Assembly (NCBI RefSeq): GCF_000715075.1
Contig: NC_134101.1
Span: 23,552,822-23,616,821, forward strand
Reading direction: 5' to 3'
Source: Nicotiana tabacum
Taxonomy: Eukaryota > Streptophyta > Magnoliopsida > Solanales > Solanaceae
Length of the DNA: 64,000 nucleotides
Part shown: in pieces, positions 23,251-33,465 of the stretch
Numbering within the stretch: position 1 is the stretch's first letter
Layout of the letters: every line of letters begins with the position of its first letter
The notes under the pieces: model-generated
What the model was told of the DNA's origin: nothing
The model's database searches: none
The model's input: the letters and a program-made list of their open reading frames with translations, nothing else
Translations under genes and position numbers: made by a program

Positions 23251-24406
23251 ATTTATTTATTTCAAAACACAAAGTGGCTAAATTTCAAAAATTTGTTTAA
23301 TAACTCAGTGACAAAGCATGGGTTATGTTTTGCAAATACGACCCTTCAGCGCTTGAAAAAGGTTTTTAGGGCTGTTTTTGCCAAATGGTATTAATTATGG
23401 GAAAAAGACTAACTTGGGTTTAGATTGTGGCTATTCTTGCAAAAACATCCTTTCGGCATCCCAGGAGAACGTTTTAAGGTTATTTCGACAAGAATAGCCC
23501 AGGGTGATGACCATGTTTCAAAAATATTTGCCATGTTCTTATTTTGGTCAATTTCGCAAAAATGAGGCCGGACCTGATAGGGGTTGCCTACGTATCTCAC
23601 ATCCAGTGAGAATCAGACCCGCGTAGTTCGATAAGTTTTGACACAACAGGAAAAACATGACTTTTGAAAATATTGGCTCATTTTGAAATGACTTACTTTT
23701 TCTCTTCTTTTTTTTCAAAATTTCGACAGAGTTTCGGGAGTTTCTAAATACCTAGATTTCAGAAACCGGGTAAATTTTATCTCTCCTGCCTCACTCTTGG
23801 TTTTTCTTAGTTTCCTTTCCCTATTCTAGAAGTTGTTCAACATACAAGCCAAAACAAACATATGCACAAGTAGCACGTAAAATGCATCAGGATAGTCTTT
23901 TAATTTAGGTACACCTGTCCTAGACGGACCCAACCCCTGTGTTGAGTCCCCAAAGTCAAATGCACGTGATGCAAAGAAACGTTCTTACTAGGGATCCAGC
24001 ATGAGGCTATGTTATTCTAGGTTTAAATCCTGGGGTGTGTTGTTCTAGGCCTGGCTTACACGAGCAGACAACTCGAGCCGGGGGGGAGGGGGTAGCATAC
24101 CGGGAATACAAAAGCTTCACCGGCTTTGCAACTTGTCCGATCCTCGTTCAAAAATTAGGGATATGACTCTAACAGAAAAGAATCCACGTGAAGCGCACGC
24201 TTCCTAGAAGATTCAGAAGACTCGGAGAGAAGAAGGGTGTCATAACAGTTTTATATATATTTCACGGAAATATCAAAGCGGTAAACAGTGGTAATTAGCA
24301 TATTAGGCCCAAACAAGTAATATTAGACAATTACGAAAGCAAAGTATAACAGCTTTTCCAAGCTCGAATTCTGAACTCTAAACCAGATATTCTGGGTTCT
24401 TTTCCT
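23251..24406 (-). other. Tat 5' untranslated leader
   Basis: About 1.16 kb between PBS and ORF1, with no conserved protein. It holds structured motif copy D near its 3' end and a G-rich run at 24080-24093 (+ strand). Confidence 0.65.
23584..23629 (-). other. Structured spacer motif, copy D (before ORF1)
   Basis: The best-paired copy. On the element strand, CTACG (23622-23626) pairs with CGTAG (23588-23592), and the inner stem TCTCAC/GTGAGA uses 23606-23611 and 23595-23600 around a 5-nt loop. TGAT precedes the inner stem and TA follows it. Confidence 0.75.
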
Positions 24407-24424
24407 CAGTAGAGTCGCCAGAGC
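24407..24424 (-). other. Putative primer-binding site of the Tat element
   Basis: On the element strand, a 3-4-nt spacer after the 5' LTR end is followed by TGGCGACTCTACTGAGGA, beginning TGG as expected for pairing with a tRNA CCA end. Ogre-type elements usually use tRNA-Arg; the exact tRNA was not identified here. Confidence 0.65.
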
Positions 24425-25338
24425 TGTCACACCTCCTTTTTTCGAAGAATAGGGTGTTTTTCCAATTAAAGTGTCATTATTCGAAATGGGATTATTTATT
24501 TAATTAGAGTCTCCACTTGGAATAATTATTATTATGATGTCCCAAGTCATCGGTTTGTTTTAAAACCCCAAAACAAGGAAATTGACTCTATTCATGACCC
24601 GCGAACACAGAAGACCGGGTAAAAAATTCTGTTAACCCATGAGAAGGTGTGAGGCACTCCCGAGTTCTGTGGTCTTAGCACGCCCGTGGTATTAGCACGG
24701 TCTCTTAACAATTAATATTTGGCTTAATTATCTGATTTATTACATGTTTAAAAACCTATGGTGCATTTTATCTTTTAACGCTTTTAATTAAATAATTAAC
24801 CGATTTTTAGTATTTATGGAGTTATTTTTGAACAAGTTACGATGTCGTACACTTGTCGTTGTGGTACACATTGCAAGTCGCACCACGTGAAACAAACTAG
24901 CGATTTACAATATGTTTATTATTATTATTATTTGAAGATATGGTCAAGTCGCGTGAAACGCGCACTCGAATTGGGGATTATGTATCATGAGTATGCCACG
25001 AGAACCGTAGCCATAGTCACGATGATTTATTATTAATCGCGCCTAAAGTAAGCTACGATGTTCAAATTTGTTATTCTAAATTCAGGATTGTTGTGAAAGT
25101 TCAAAGTTATGGATATTCATTTGTAGGACAAAGTGTTCATGAATTTCAAAAATACAAAAGCACGCAAGCTTGTTTAGAGGTTTGGAATTCGTTTTGACAA
25201 ATTAGTTGGGCTTGGTGATCATTTTTCATCCACTCAAATGAATTTATTTAGTGCTCAAGCGACGGTATTATAGGCCTAATCATTTCTGGGCCTCAAACTA
25301 TTCGGAGCTTATTTGACTATAATGTTATTATACTTAAT

Positions 25339-28312
25339 TGTCACGATCCCAAATTCCCTCCGTAGGATGTAGCGATGTCACCTAGTCTCTAAGACTACGT
25401 AAGCCTATCAATGCAGAATAACTGAATACAAACTAAAATTTAATCCTTAATAGTTGAATAAATAAGAACTGCAAATTTAACAATTTCAACTCCCAAAACT
25501 CGGTAGGAATAAGTCACAAGCTTCTAAGAATTTATTCTCAGTGTCTCTATACATCAAACTCTAAAGAAAATAAGGAAAACGACATAATAAAGATAGAAGG
25601 GGACTCCGGTGTCTGCGGACGCTGGCAGATGTACCTTGAAGTCTCCATGTACAGTCTAATTCACTGATGCCTGGTCTGATAGGAAGTACCTGGATTTGCA
25701 CAAAAAGATGTGCATAAGCGTAGTATGAGTACACCACAGCGGTACCCAGTAAGTGCCAAGCCTAACCTCGGTAGAGTAGTGACGAGGTCAGGTCAGGTGA
25801 GGCCCTACTAGAATAATAAAAGACAGGGTGAAAAGTTTAACAATATAATAATAAAAATGACAATGAGAATAAATCAAGTAAGTAGTATGTCACAATTTAA
25901 CTACACAGAATAAGGGCAAACAATAACTCGCGGAAGAAAAAACAAAAATTTACAACTTTAAGGAAATCACCAAAATAGCCAAAGGCAAATGCAGCCATAA
26001 AGAAATATCAACAAGGGCACTCCCGAGATACCGCCTCGTAGTCCCAAATCATAAATAAATTCACAATATCTCATTTCCTTATATCACCGCGGGAGTCTTC
26101 ACATTTAATTTTAAAGAAAATATTTTTTTCGAAATAGCATCCCACGTTTTAGCCACCCTTATCACACCGCATGACTTCTAGCAGTTCCCCTACTAGCCAC
26201 GCGTATCAAGCCACCCTTATCTCACCGCATGCGTTTCAACACCCAGACATTATACCACCGCATGCGTATCAATATCACAATATATCACAATTTGCACCTC
26301 AAGTGCCCAAATATTTTGACTTGCCAAAATAAATCAACAACAACCCAGTATAATCCCACTAGTGGAGTCTGGGGAGGGTAATGTGTACGCAGACCTTACC
26401 CCTACCCTGGGGTAGAGAGGCTGTTTTCGATAGACCCTCGGTTCCCTCCCTCCAAGAACTCCCCACCTTGCTCTTGCGGTGACTCGAACTCACAACCTCT
26501 TTGGTTGGAAGTGAAGGGTGCTCACCACTAGAGTAATCCTCTCTTGTCAAATCAACAACAATAATATTTTCCATAATAAGGATCCCACGGCTCAATCACA
26601 ATGAGTATAAAAATCCCACAAAATATTCCGGAATGAATAACTCCGCAAAAATAATATTTCAAAATTTTTAGCACGTTGTCTCAATACCAAATTTAAAAGT
26701 GTCAAATACTTCATATTAATAATAATTAAATTAAGAAATTCAACTTTTAAATATTGAGCACAGAATAAAAGAAACACAGTTTTAATTAACTAGGTAAAAC
26801 AATTAGCAGAAAAAATATCAGACAAATTTAAAATATAAAAATAGATCAATGATGATGAATGTAACCGAATAAAATAATTTAATTAATATGCAAAAGTGCT
26901 CTACAATATTTAAAGACATAATCTTCCACATTTAGCTAGTGTACACCCTCGTCACCTCATGTACACGACTTTCAACACATCAACATTTTCATATCAATAC
27001 CAATCCTAAAAGGAATTTCCCCCACACAAGGTTAGACAAGTCACTCACCTCAACTTGTGTAATTATTTACTCTGCTATGCCTTTGCCTCGCGAATTAGCC
27101 TCTAAAAGTCTCGTATCTAGTCATAATTAATTCGATTCAATCAATACATTTTATTGAAATTTATTCCATATGAAAATAAAAAATTTCCAATCAAATATCC
27201 GAATTTTAACTCAAAAATTACATGTGGGGCCCATGTCTCTAAATCCGATAAACTCACAAAATCCGACAGCTCATTCAATTACGAGTCCAACCATACTAGT
27301 TTCACTCAAATCCGACTCCGAATCGACATCGAAATCTCAAAAATTCGTTTTATGAGATTTCTACAATTTTCCCCAAATTTTCATATCAAAACACTAATTA
27401 AATGATGAAAACAATGATATACTCGTATATATTGACCAAATCCGAGTTAGAATCACTTACCCCAATATTTTTCCTTGAAAATCTCTCAAATCTCGCCTCT
27501 CCCCAAGCTCCAATTTGTCAAAAATAGAAAATGGGACGAAGTCCCCTTTTTATAACTTAAAGTTTCTGTCCAGCCGCTGCCCTCGATCGCTGCCCCCCCG
27601 ATCGCTGCCCCCGAATTCCAGCAGAAAAATTCCAGCAGCTGTTTAAGTCCAAATTTCGATCCGTTAATCATCTGAAACTCACCCGAGGCCCTCGGGACCT
27701 CAACCAAATATACCAACAAGTCCTAAAACATCATACGAACTTAGTCGAAACCTCAAATCGTATCAAACAATGCTAAAACTACGAATCATACCCCAATTCA
27801 AGCTTAATAAAACTTAAGAATTTCCAACTTCTACATTCGATGCCGAAACCAAACAAATCAATTCCGATTGACCTCAAATTTTGCACACAAGTCATAAATG
27901 ACATAACGAAACTATAAAAATTTTCAGAACTGTATTCCGACCCCGATATCAAAAAGTCAACTCCCCGGTCAAACTTCCAAACTTAAATTTCTATTTTAGC
28001 CATTTCAAGCCTAATTTAACTACGGACTTTTAAATAAAATTCCGGACATGCTCCTAAGTCCAAAATCACCATACGGAGCTGTTGAAATCATCAAAATTCT
28101 ATTTCGGGGTCGTTTACACATAAGTCAATATCCGGTCAACCTTTTTAACTTAAGTTTTCAATTTGAAGACTAAGTGTCTCAATTCATTTTGAAATCTCTC
28201 CGGACCTGAACCGACTGCCCAGAAAAGTCACATAACAACTATAAAGTACAAAATGAGCAGTAAATGGGGGAACGGGGCTACAACTCTCAAAATGACTGGC
28301 CGGGTCGTTACA
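25339..28312 (-). repeat. Left (3') LTR of the chromovirus
   Basis: 2,974 bp, including a later TS SINE at 26344-26548. A TATA-like TATAAAAAG lies on the element strand at 27546-27554. Upstream of it, near 27575-27620, are three units of a G-rich repeat (GGGGGCAGCGATC type). Confidence 0.9.
26344..26548 (-). mobile_element. TS-type SINE, near full length
   Basis: 205 bp, with the tRNA-derived head (B-box-like GGTTGTGAGTTCGAGTC on the minus strand) and a TTG-type tail. A perfect 13-bp target duplication, AAATCAACAACAA, occurs at 26331-26343 and 26549-26561. It is absent from the other chromovirus LTR, so it arrived after the chromovirus. Confidence 0.93.
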
Positions 28313-28790
28313 TCCTCCCCCTCTTAAACAAACGTTCGTCCTCGAACGGGTTTAGAATTATACCTGGAGTTTTGAAAAGATGAGGATAACAGCTACACAT
28401 ATCATGCTTGGTCTCCCAAGTCGCCTCCTCAACCGGATGATACCTCCACTGTACTTTTACTGAAGCAATGCTCTTCGATCTTAGCTTTCTAACCTGTCTG
28501 TGCAAAATGGCCATTGGTTCCTCAACATAAGATAGATCCTTGTCCAACTGGATTGAGCTGAAGTCTAACACATGAGACGGATCATCGTGATACTTCCGGA
28601 GCATGGAAACATGGAACATTGGATGAACTGCAGAGAGGCTAGGTGGTAGTGCAAGTCTGTAAGCCACCTCTCCAACTCTATCAAGAATCTCAAAAGGTCC
28701 GATATACCTCGGGCTCAACTTGCCCTTCTTTCCGAACCTCATAACACCCTTCATAGGCGAAACACGGAGCAAGGCCCGCTCACCAATCAT
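28308..28790 (-). pseudogene. Chromovirus integrase C-terminus with chromodomain
   Basis: Readable without stops for 160 codons: [16 protein letters not shown], then [20 protein letters not shown]. The chromodomain spans about 28371-28529, with [16 protein letters not shown]; aromatic residues of the methyl-lysine cage region are partly visible. Chromodomains guide chromoviruses to marked chromatin. The end, [10 protein letters not shown], is encoded by the polypurine tract, and the stop falls inside the LTR. Confidence 0.9.
28313..28325 (-). other. Polypurine tract of the chromovirus
   Basis: AAGAGGGGGAGGA on the element strand directly abuts the LTR start TGTAACGACC. The same bases also code for the last residues of the polyprotein. 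Confidence 0.88.
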
Positions 28791-29660
28791 GAATGCAACA
28801 TCACAAACCTTCCATTCCGCATAACTCTTTTGTCTAGATTGGGCTGTGCGAAGTCAATCCTGAATGAATTTAACCTTTTCCAAAGCATCCTAAACCAGGT
28901 CTGTACCCAATAGTCTAGCCTCGCCCGGTTCGAACCAACCCACTGGAGACCGGCACCACCTACCATATAAGGCCTCATACGGAGCCATCTGAATGCTCGA
29001 CCGATAGCTATTGTTGTAAGCAAACTCCGCAAGTGGAAAGGACTGATCCCAAGCACCCCCAAAATCCATCACACACGTACGAAGAATATCCTCCAATATC
29101 TGGATAGTGCGCTTGGACTGTCCGTCCATCTAAGGGTGAAATATTGTACTCAACTCCACAGAGTACCCAACTCTCGTTGTACGGCTCTCCAGAACCGTGA
29201 TATAAACTGTGTTCCATGGTCAGAGATGATAGATACTGGTACGCCATGAAGCCTAATAATCTCGCGAATGTAAACCTGAGCCAGCTGCTCCTAAGAGTAA
29301 GTAGTAACCACAGGAATGAAATGTGCTGACTTGGTCAATCTATCCACAATCACCCAAACTGCATCGAACTTCCTCTGAGTCCGTGGGAGCCCAACAACAA
29401 AATCTATGGTGATCCGCTCCCATTTCTATTCTGGAATCTCTAACTTCTAAAGCAATCCACCCGGTCGCTGATGCTCATACTTCACCTGCTGACAATTTAG
29501 TCACCAAGCTACCTATTCCACTATGTCTTTCTTCATCCACCTCTATCAATAGTGTTGTCTCAAGTCCTGATACATCTTCGCGGCACCTGGATGAATGGAG
29601 TACCGCAAACTGTGAGTCTCCTGGAGAATCAACTCACGTAAACCATCTACATTAGGAACA
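28791..29660 (-). pseudogene. Chromovirus integrase core
   Basis: Fragments across two frames include HSLRYSIHPGAAKMYQDLRQ (zinc-binding start, about 29600), a MDGQSKRTIQILEDILR block and SFPLAEFAYNNSYRSSI, then PYEALYGRWCRSPVGWFE. DGQSKRT carries a Lys-Arg variant where the family has DGQSERTI, so the catalytic Glu is lost. Stops and frameshifts are frequent between 29060 and 29540. Confidence 0.85.
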
Positions 29661-30560
29661 CATAGCCTGCCCTGAATCTGTAATACACCGTCATCTCCAA
29701 TAGTGACTTCTTTGGCGTCACCGTGCTGAACTGTGTCCTTAAGGACAAGCAGATGGGGGTCATCATATTGGCGGTCCCTGATACGATCATACAGAGAAGA
29801 CTGAGAAACCACATAAGCCAAAACTCGGCTCGGCTCGGAAACATCCAATCTAACAAACTGGTTGGACAAGGCCTGAACATCCAAGGCTAAAGGCCTCTCT
29901 GCTGCCGGTAAATATGCTAAGGTGCCCAAACTCTCCGCCTTACGACTCAAGGCATCGGCAACTATATTGGCCTTCCCAGGATGATAGAGAGTGGTGATAT
30001 CATAATCCTTAAGCAACTCAAACTATCTCCGCTGCTGCAAATTAAGATCCTTCTGTTTAAATATATGCTGTAGACTCCAGTGATCGGTGTAGACCTCACA
30101 ATGGACACCATACAAATAATGTCGCCAAATCTTTAAGGCATGAATAATAGCTGCTAACTCAAGGTCGTGGACCGGATAATTCTTATCATGTACCTTTAAC
30201 TATCTAGACGCATAGGAAATCACCCTACCATCTTGCATCAACACTGCACCGAGACCAATGCGCAACGTATCAAAATACACAGTATAAGACCCTGAACCTG
30301 TAGGCAATACCAATACTGGGGCTGTAGTCAAAGTTGTCTTGAGATTTTGAAAGCTCTCCTCACATTCCTCGGTCTACCTGAACGGAGTACCCTTTTGGGT
30401 CAATTTGTTTATAGGTGCAGCAAAAGAATAGAAACCCTCTACAAATCAGCGATAATACCCTGCCAAACCAAGGAAACTCCGGATCTCCGTAGCTGAGGAC
30501 GGTCTGGGCCAACTCTGCACTGCTTCGATTTTCTTCAGATCTACATGGATCCCCTTGTTT
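29661..30560 (-). pseudogene. Chromovirus RNase H
   Basis: The C-terminal part is clear: MLKDYDITTLYHPGKANIVA followed by DALSRKAESLG. The upstream half (30020-30560) retains family sequence, but stops break it, for example TAG and TGA codons where Trp or Gln is expected. Confidence 0.8.
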
Positions 30561-30569
30561 GTTACCACA

Positions 30570-31493
30570 TTACCCAAAAAATCCTACTGAATCAAGCCAG
30601 AATTCACACTTTGAAAATTTTGCATACAACTTCTTTTCTCTCAAACTCTGAAGCACAGTCCTCAGGTGCTGCTCATGATCTTCCCGGTTCCGGGAGTACA
30701 CCAAAATTTTGTCAATAAACACAATGACGAAAGAATCAAGATAGGTCTCAAATATACTATTCATTAAGTGCATAAATGATGCTGGGGAATTGGTCAGCCC
30801 AAATGACATTACAAGGAACTCATAATGACCATACCGAGTCCTGAAGGCAGTTTTCGGGATATCTGGCTCCCGAATCTTCAACTGATGATAGCCTGGACGT
30901 AAGTCGATCTTAGAGAACACTCTGGCACCATGAAGCTGATCAAATAGGTCATCAATACGTGGCAATGGATACCTATTATTCACTGTAACCTTGTTCAACT
31001 GGCGGTAATCAATACACATCCGCATAGAACCATCCTTCTTCTTCACAAATAAGACAGGAGCACCCCAAGGCGATACACTGGGCCGAACAAAACCCTTATC
31101 AAGAAGCTCATGTAACTGCTCCTTTAATTCCTTCAATTCTGTTGGGGCCATGCGATATGGTGGAATAGAAATGGGATGAGTGCCCGGTAACAAATCAATG
31201 ACAATATCAATATCCCTGTCAGGTGGCATACCCGGAATATCCAATGGAAATACATCAGGAAAATCCCTTACTACAGGAACTGACTCCACGGCAGGAGTAT
31301 CAACACTAACATCTCTCGTATAGGCCAGATATGCATCACACCCCTTCTCAACCATTCGTTGAGCCTTAAGAAATGAAATAACCCTGCTAGAAATATGATC
31401 CAAGGTACCTCTCCACTCTAGCCGCGGTAGACTTGGCATAGCCAATGTCATCGTCTTGGCATAACAATCAAGGATATCGTGATAGAGCGACAA
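30570..31493 (-). pseudogene. Chromovirus reverse transcriptase
   Basis: An open 307-codon block with [19 protein letters not shown], then [56 protein letters not shown] and [15 protein letters not shown]. The catalytic box reads [10 protein letters not shown] where the family has FIDD, so the second catalytic Asp is replaced by Lys. The enzyme would be dead even though the frame is open. Confidence 0.92.
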
Positions 31494-33264
31494 CAGTCCA
31501 TGCCCAAAATAATATCGAAATCCACCATACTGAGCAATAATAAATCAGCTCTGGTCTCAAAACCACTGATAACAATCGAACACGACCGATACACGTGGTC
31601 AACAATAATAGAATCACCCACGGGTGTAGATACATAAACAGAAGGACTCAAAGAATCACGGGATACGCCCAAATACGGGACAAAATAAGATGGCACATAA
31701 GAGTAAGTGGAGTCGGGATCAAATAAGACTGATGTATCTTTATGACAGACCAGAACAATGCATGTGATAACAGAATCGGATGCAACTGCCTCTGTCCTAG
31801 CAGGAAGGTCATAATATCCGATCTGGCCTCCCCCTCTAGGGTGACCTCTACCTATCCAACCTCCACCTCTAGCTGGTTGTGCAGGTGGAGTAGCAATTGG
31901 TGCAGTAATCATGGCCTGAGAAGTCTGATGGAACTGTGGAATAGGTGGGGCCTGAGAAATCTGTGGAGATGCACCCCTCCTAAATTTGGGGCAATCTCTC
32001 ATGATATGACGAGTGTCACCACACTCAAAACAAGCCCTCGGAGTATATGTGTTGAGACTGGCTCGGGCCTGATCGACTAGACTGATCGCTGAAAGCACCC
32101 CGTACAGGAGGTATCGTAGACACTGGAGGTGCATAATATGGAACCTGAGGTCTGGGAGTAGCCGGAATACCTTTGGAAGCTGGAAGTGTTGAATGAATAG
32201 GATGGCTCACATAGTCTCTACTATGACGGGCTGCAGCTGGGGCACGAGAACTGTTATATGTTCCAGAATCTCGGGGTCTCTTAGCTTCTCTCTCTTCTCT
32301 CCCCCGGATCTGCATACCCTCAATCTCCTAGCAATTGACACCACCTGTTAGTATGTGATGTCCATCTCTAGCTCTTGGGGTTGCTACTGAATCTGATACT
32401 AGGGTGGAGCCCCTCAATAAATCGGCAAACCCCCTCTCGAACAGTAGCAACTAAGGCTGGTACATGCTAAGCCAAATCACTGAATCAGACCACATACTCT
32501 GACACGGTCATATAACCCTAACGCAACTTCTCAAATTCTCGCACCATGCATCTCTAAGACTCTGAGGAACATACTCCCTCAAGAACATATCTGAAAATTG
32601 AGTCCAAGTGAGTGAAGCCGCCTTAGCCGGACTATCCAACTCATATGCCCGCCACCACTGGTAGGACACACCTCTAAGCTGGAATGCCGTGAAAGAAACC
32701 CCACTGGGATCCATAATACCCATAGTACGGAGGATACTGTGACATTACTCAAGAAAACCCTAAGCATCCTCCGAAGCCAAACCGCTGAAAGTGGGAGGGT
32801 GTTAATTCTTGTACCTCTCGAGCCTGAGTTGCTCTCCCTCCGAAACTGCTGCTCTAGCCTCGGGTCGAACTGGGATAACTGGCTGCACTGGTATAACCTC
32901 TGAGGCATGGTCAAATTGGGCCCGCGGCTGTGGGGTACGGGCGGCGGGAGTTTGTGCTCCTCCCCAGCCTGAGATGTGGCAGGAGCAAGTGGAATTAACC
33001 CTACCTAAGCTAAAGTGCCAAACATGCTCAGAAACTGGGCAAGAGTCTCCTGAATTGCAGGGGTAGTAACGGGCATCTCAGGTGCCTGCTCTCCAACTGG
33101 ATCTACTGTGGCTCTGCTGCAGCAGCTCGTGCAGGTGCTCTGGCTGCACCACGTGGTCTTCCTCAGCCTCTGGCACGACCTCTGTACCGACCCCGGCCTC
33201 TTACGGCTCCAACAAGGGGTGCGGGTGTTTGATCATCGGATCCAGTTGTGCGTGTCCTCACCAT
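31448..33264 (-). pseudogene. Chromovirus gag and protease region
   Basis: An ATG at 33264 opens MVRTRTTGSDDQTPAPLVG, with an early TGA after a Gly/Arg-rich stretch. The capsid core is readable at 32723-32508: FTAFQLRGVSYQWWRAYE and TWTQFSDMFLREYVPQSL. The zinc knuckle CFECGDTRHIMRDC (CCHC) is at about 32030-31990. Protease follows with SVLFDPDSTYSYVPS, where the active-site DSG is changed to DPD, and [10 protein letters not shown]. Gag packages RNA and protease matures the polyprotein; both are broken here. Confidence 0.88.
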
Positions 33265-33450
33265 CTGTGAGAATAGAAAGAAAATGGTTTAGAACTTCAA
33301 AGTCAACAAATGCGCACGATAAGGAATCAAAGAAGTGAACATTTTTCCTAATAGTTCCACAGCCTCCCGAAGATAAGTACAGATGTCTCCGTACCAATCC
33401 GCGGGACTCTACTAAACCTGCTTGTAACTCATAACACCTATGAACCTAGA

Positions 33451-33462
33451 GCTCTGATACCA
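33451..33462 (-). other. Primer-binding site of the chromovirus (initiator Met tRNA)
   Basis: TGGTATCAGAGC on the element strand, three bases after the LTR end. It matches the 3' end complement of plant initiator methionine tRNA over 12 nt. Confidence 0.88.
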
Positions 33463-33465
33463 ACT

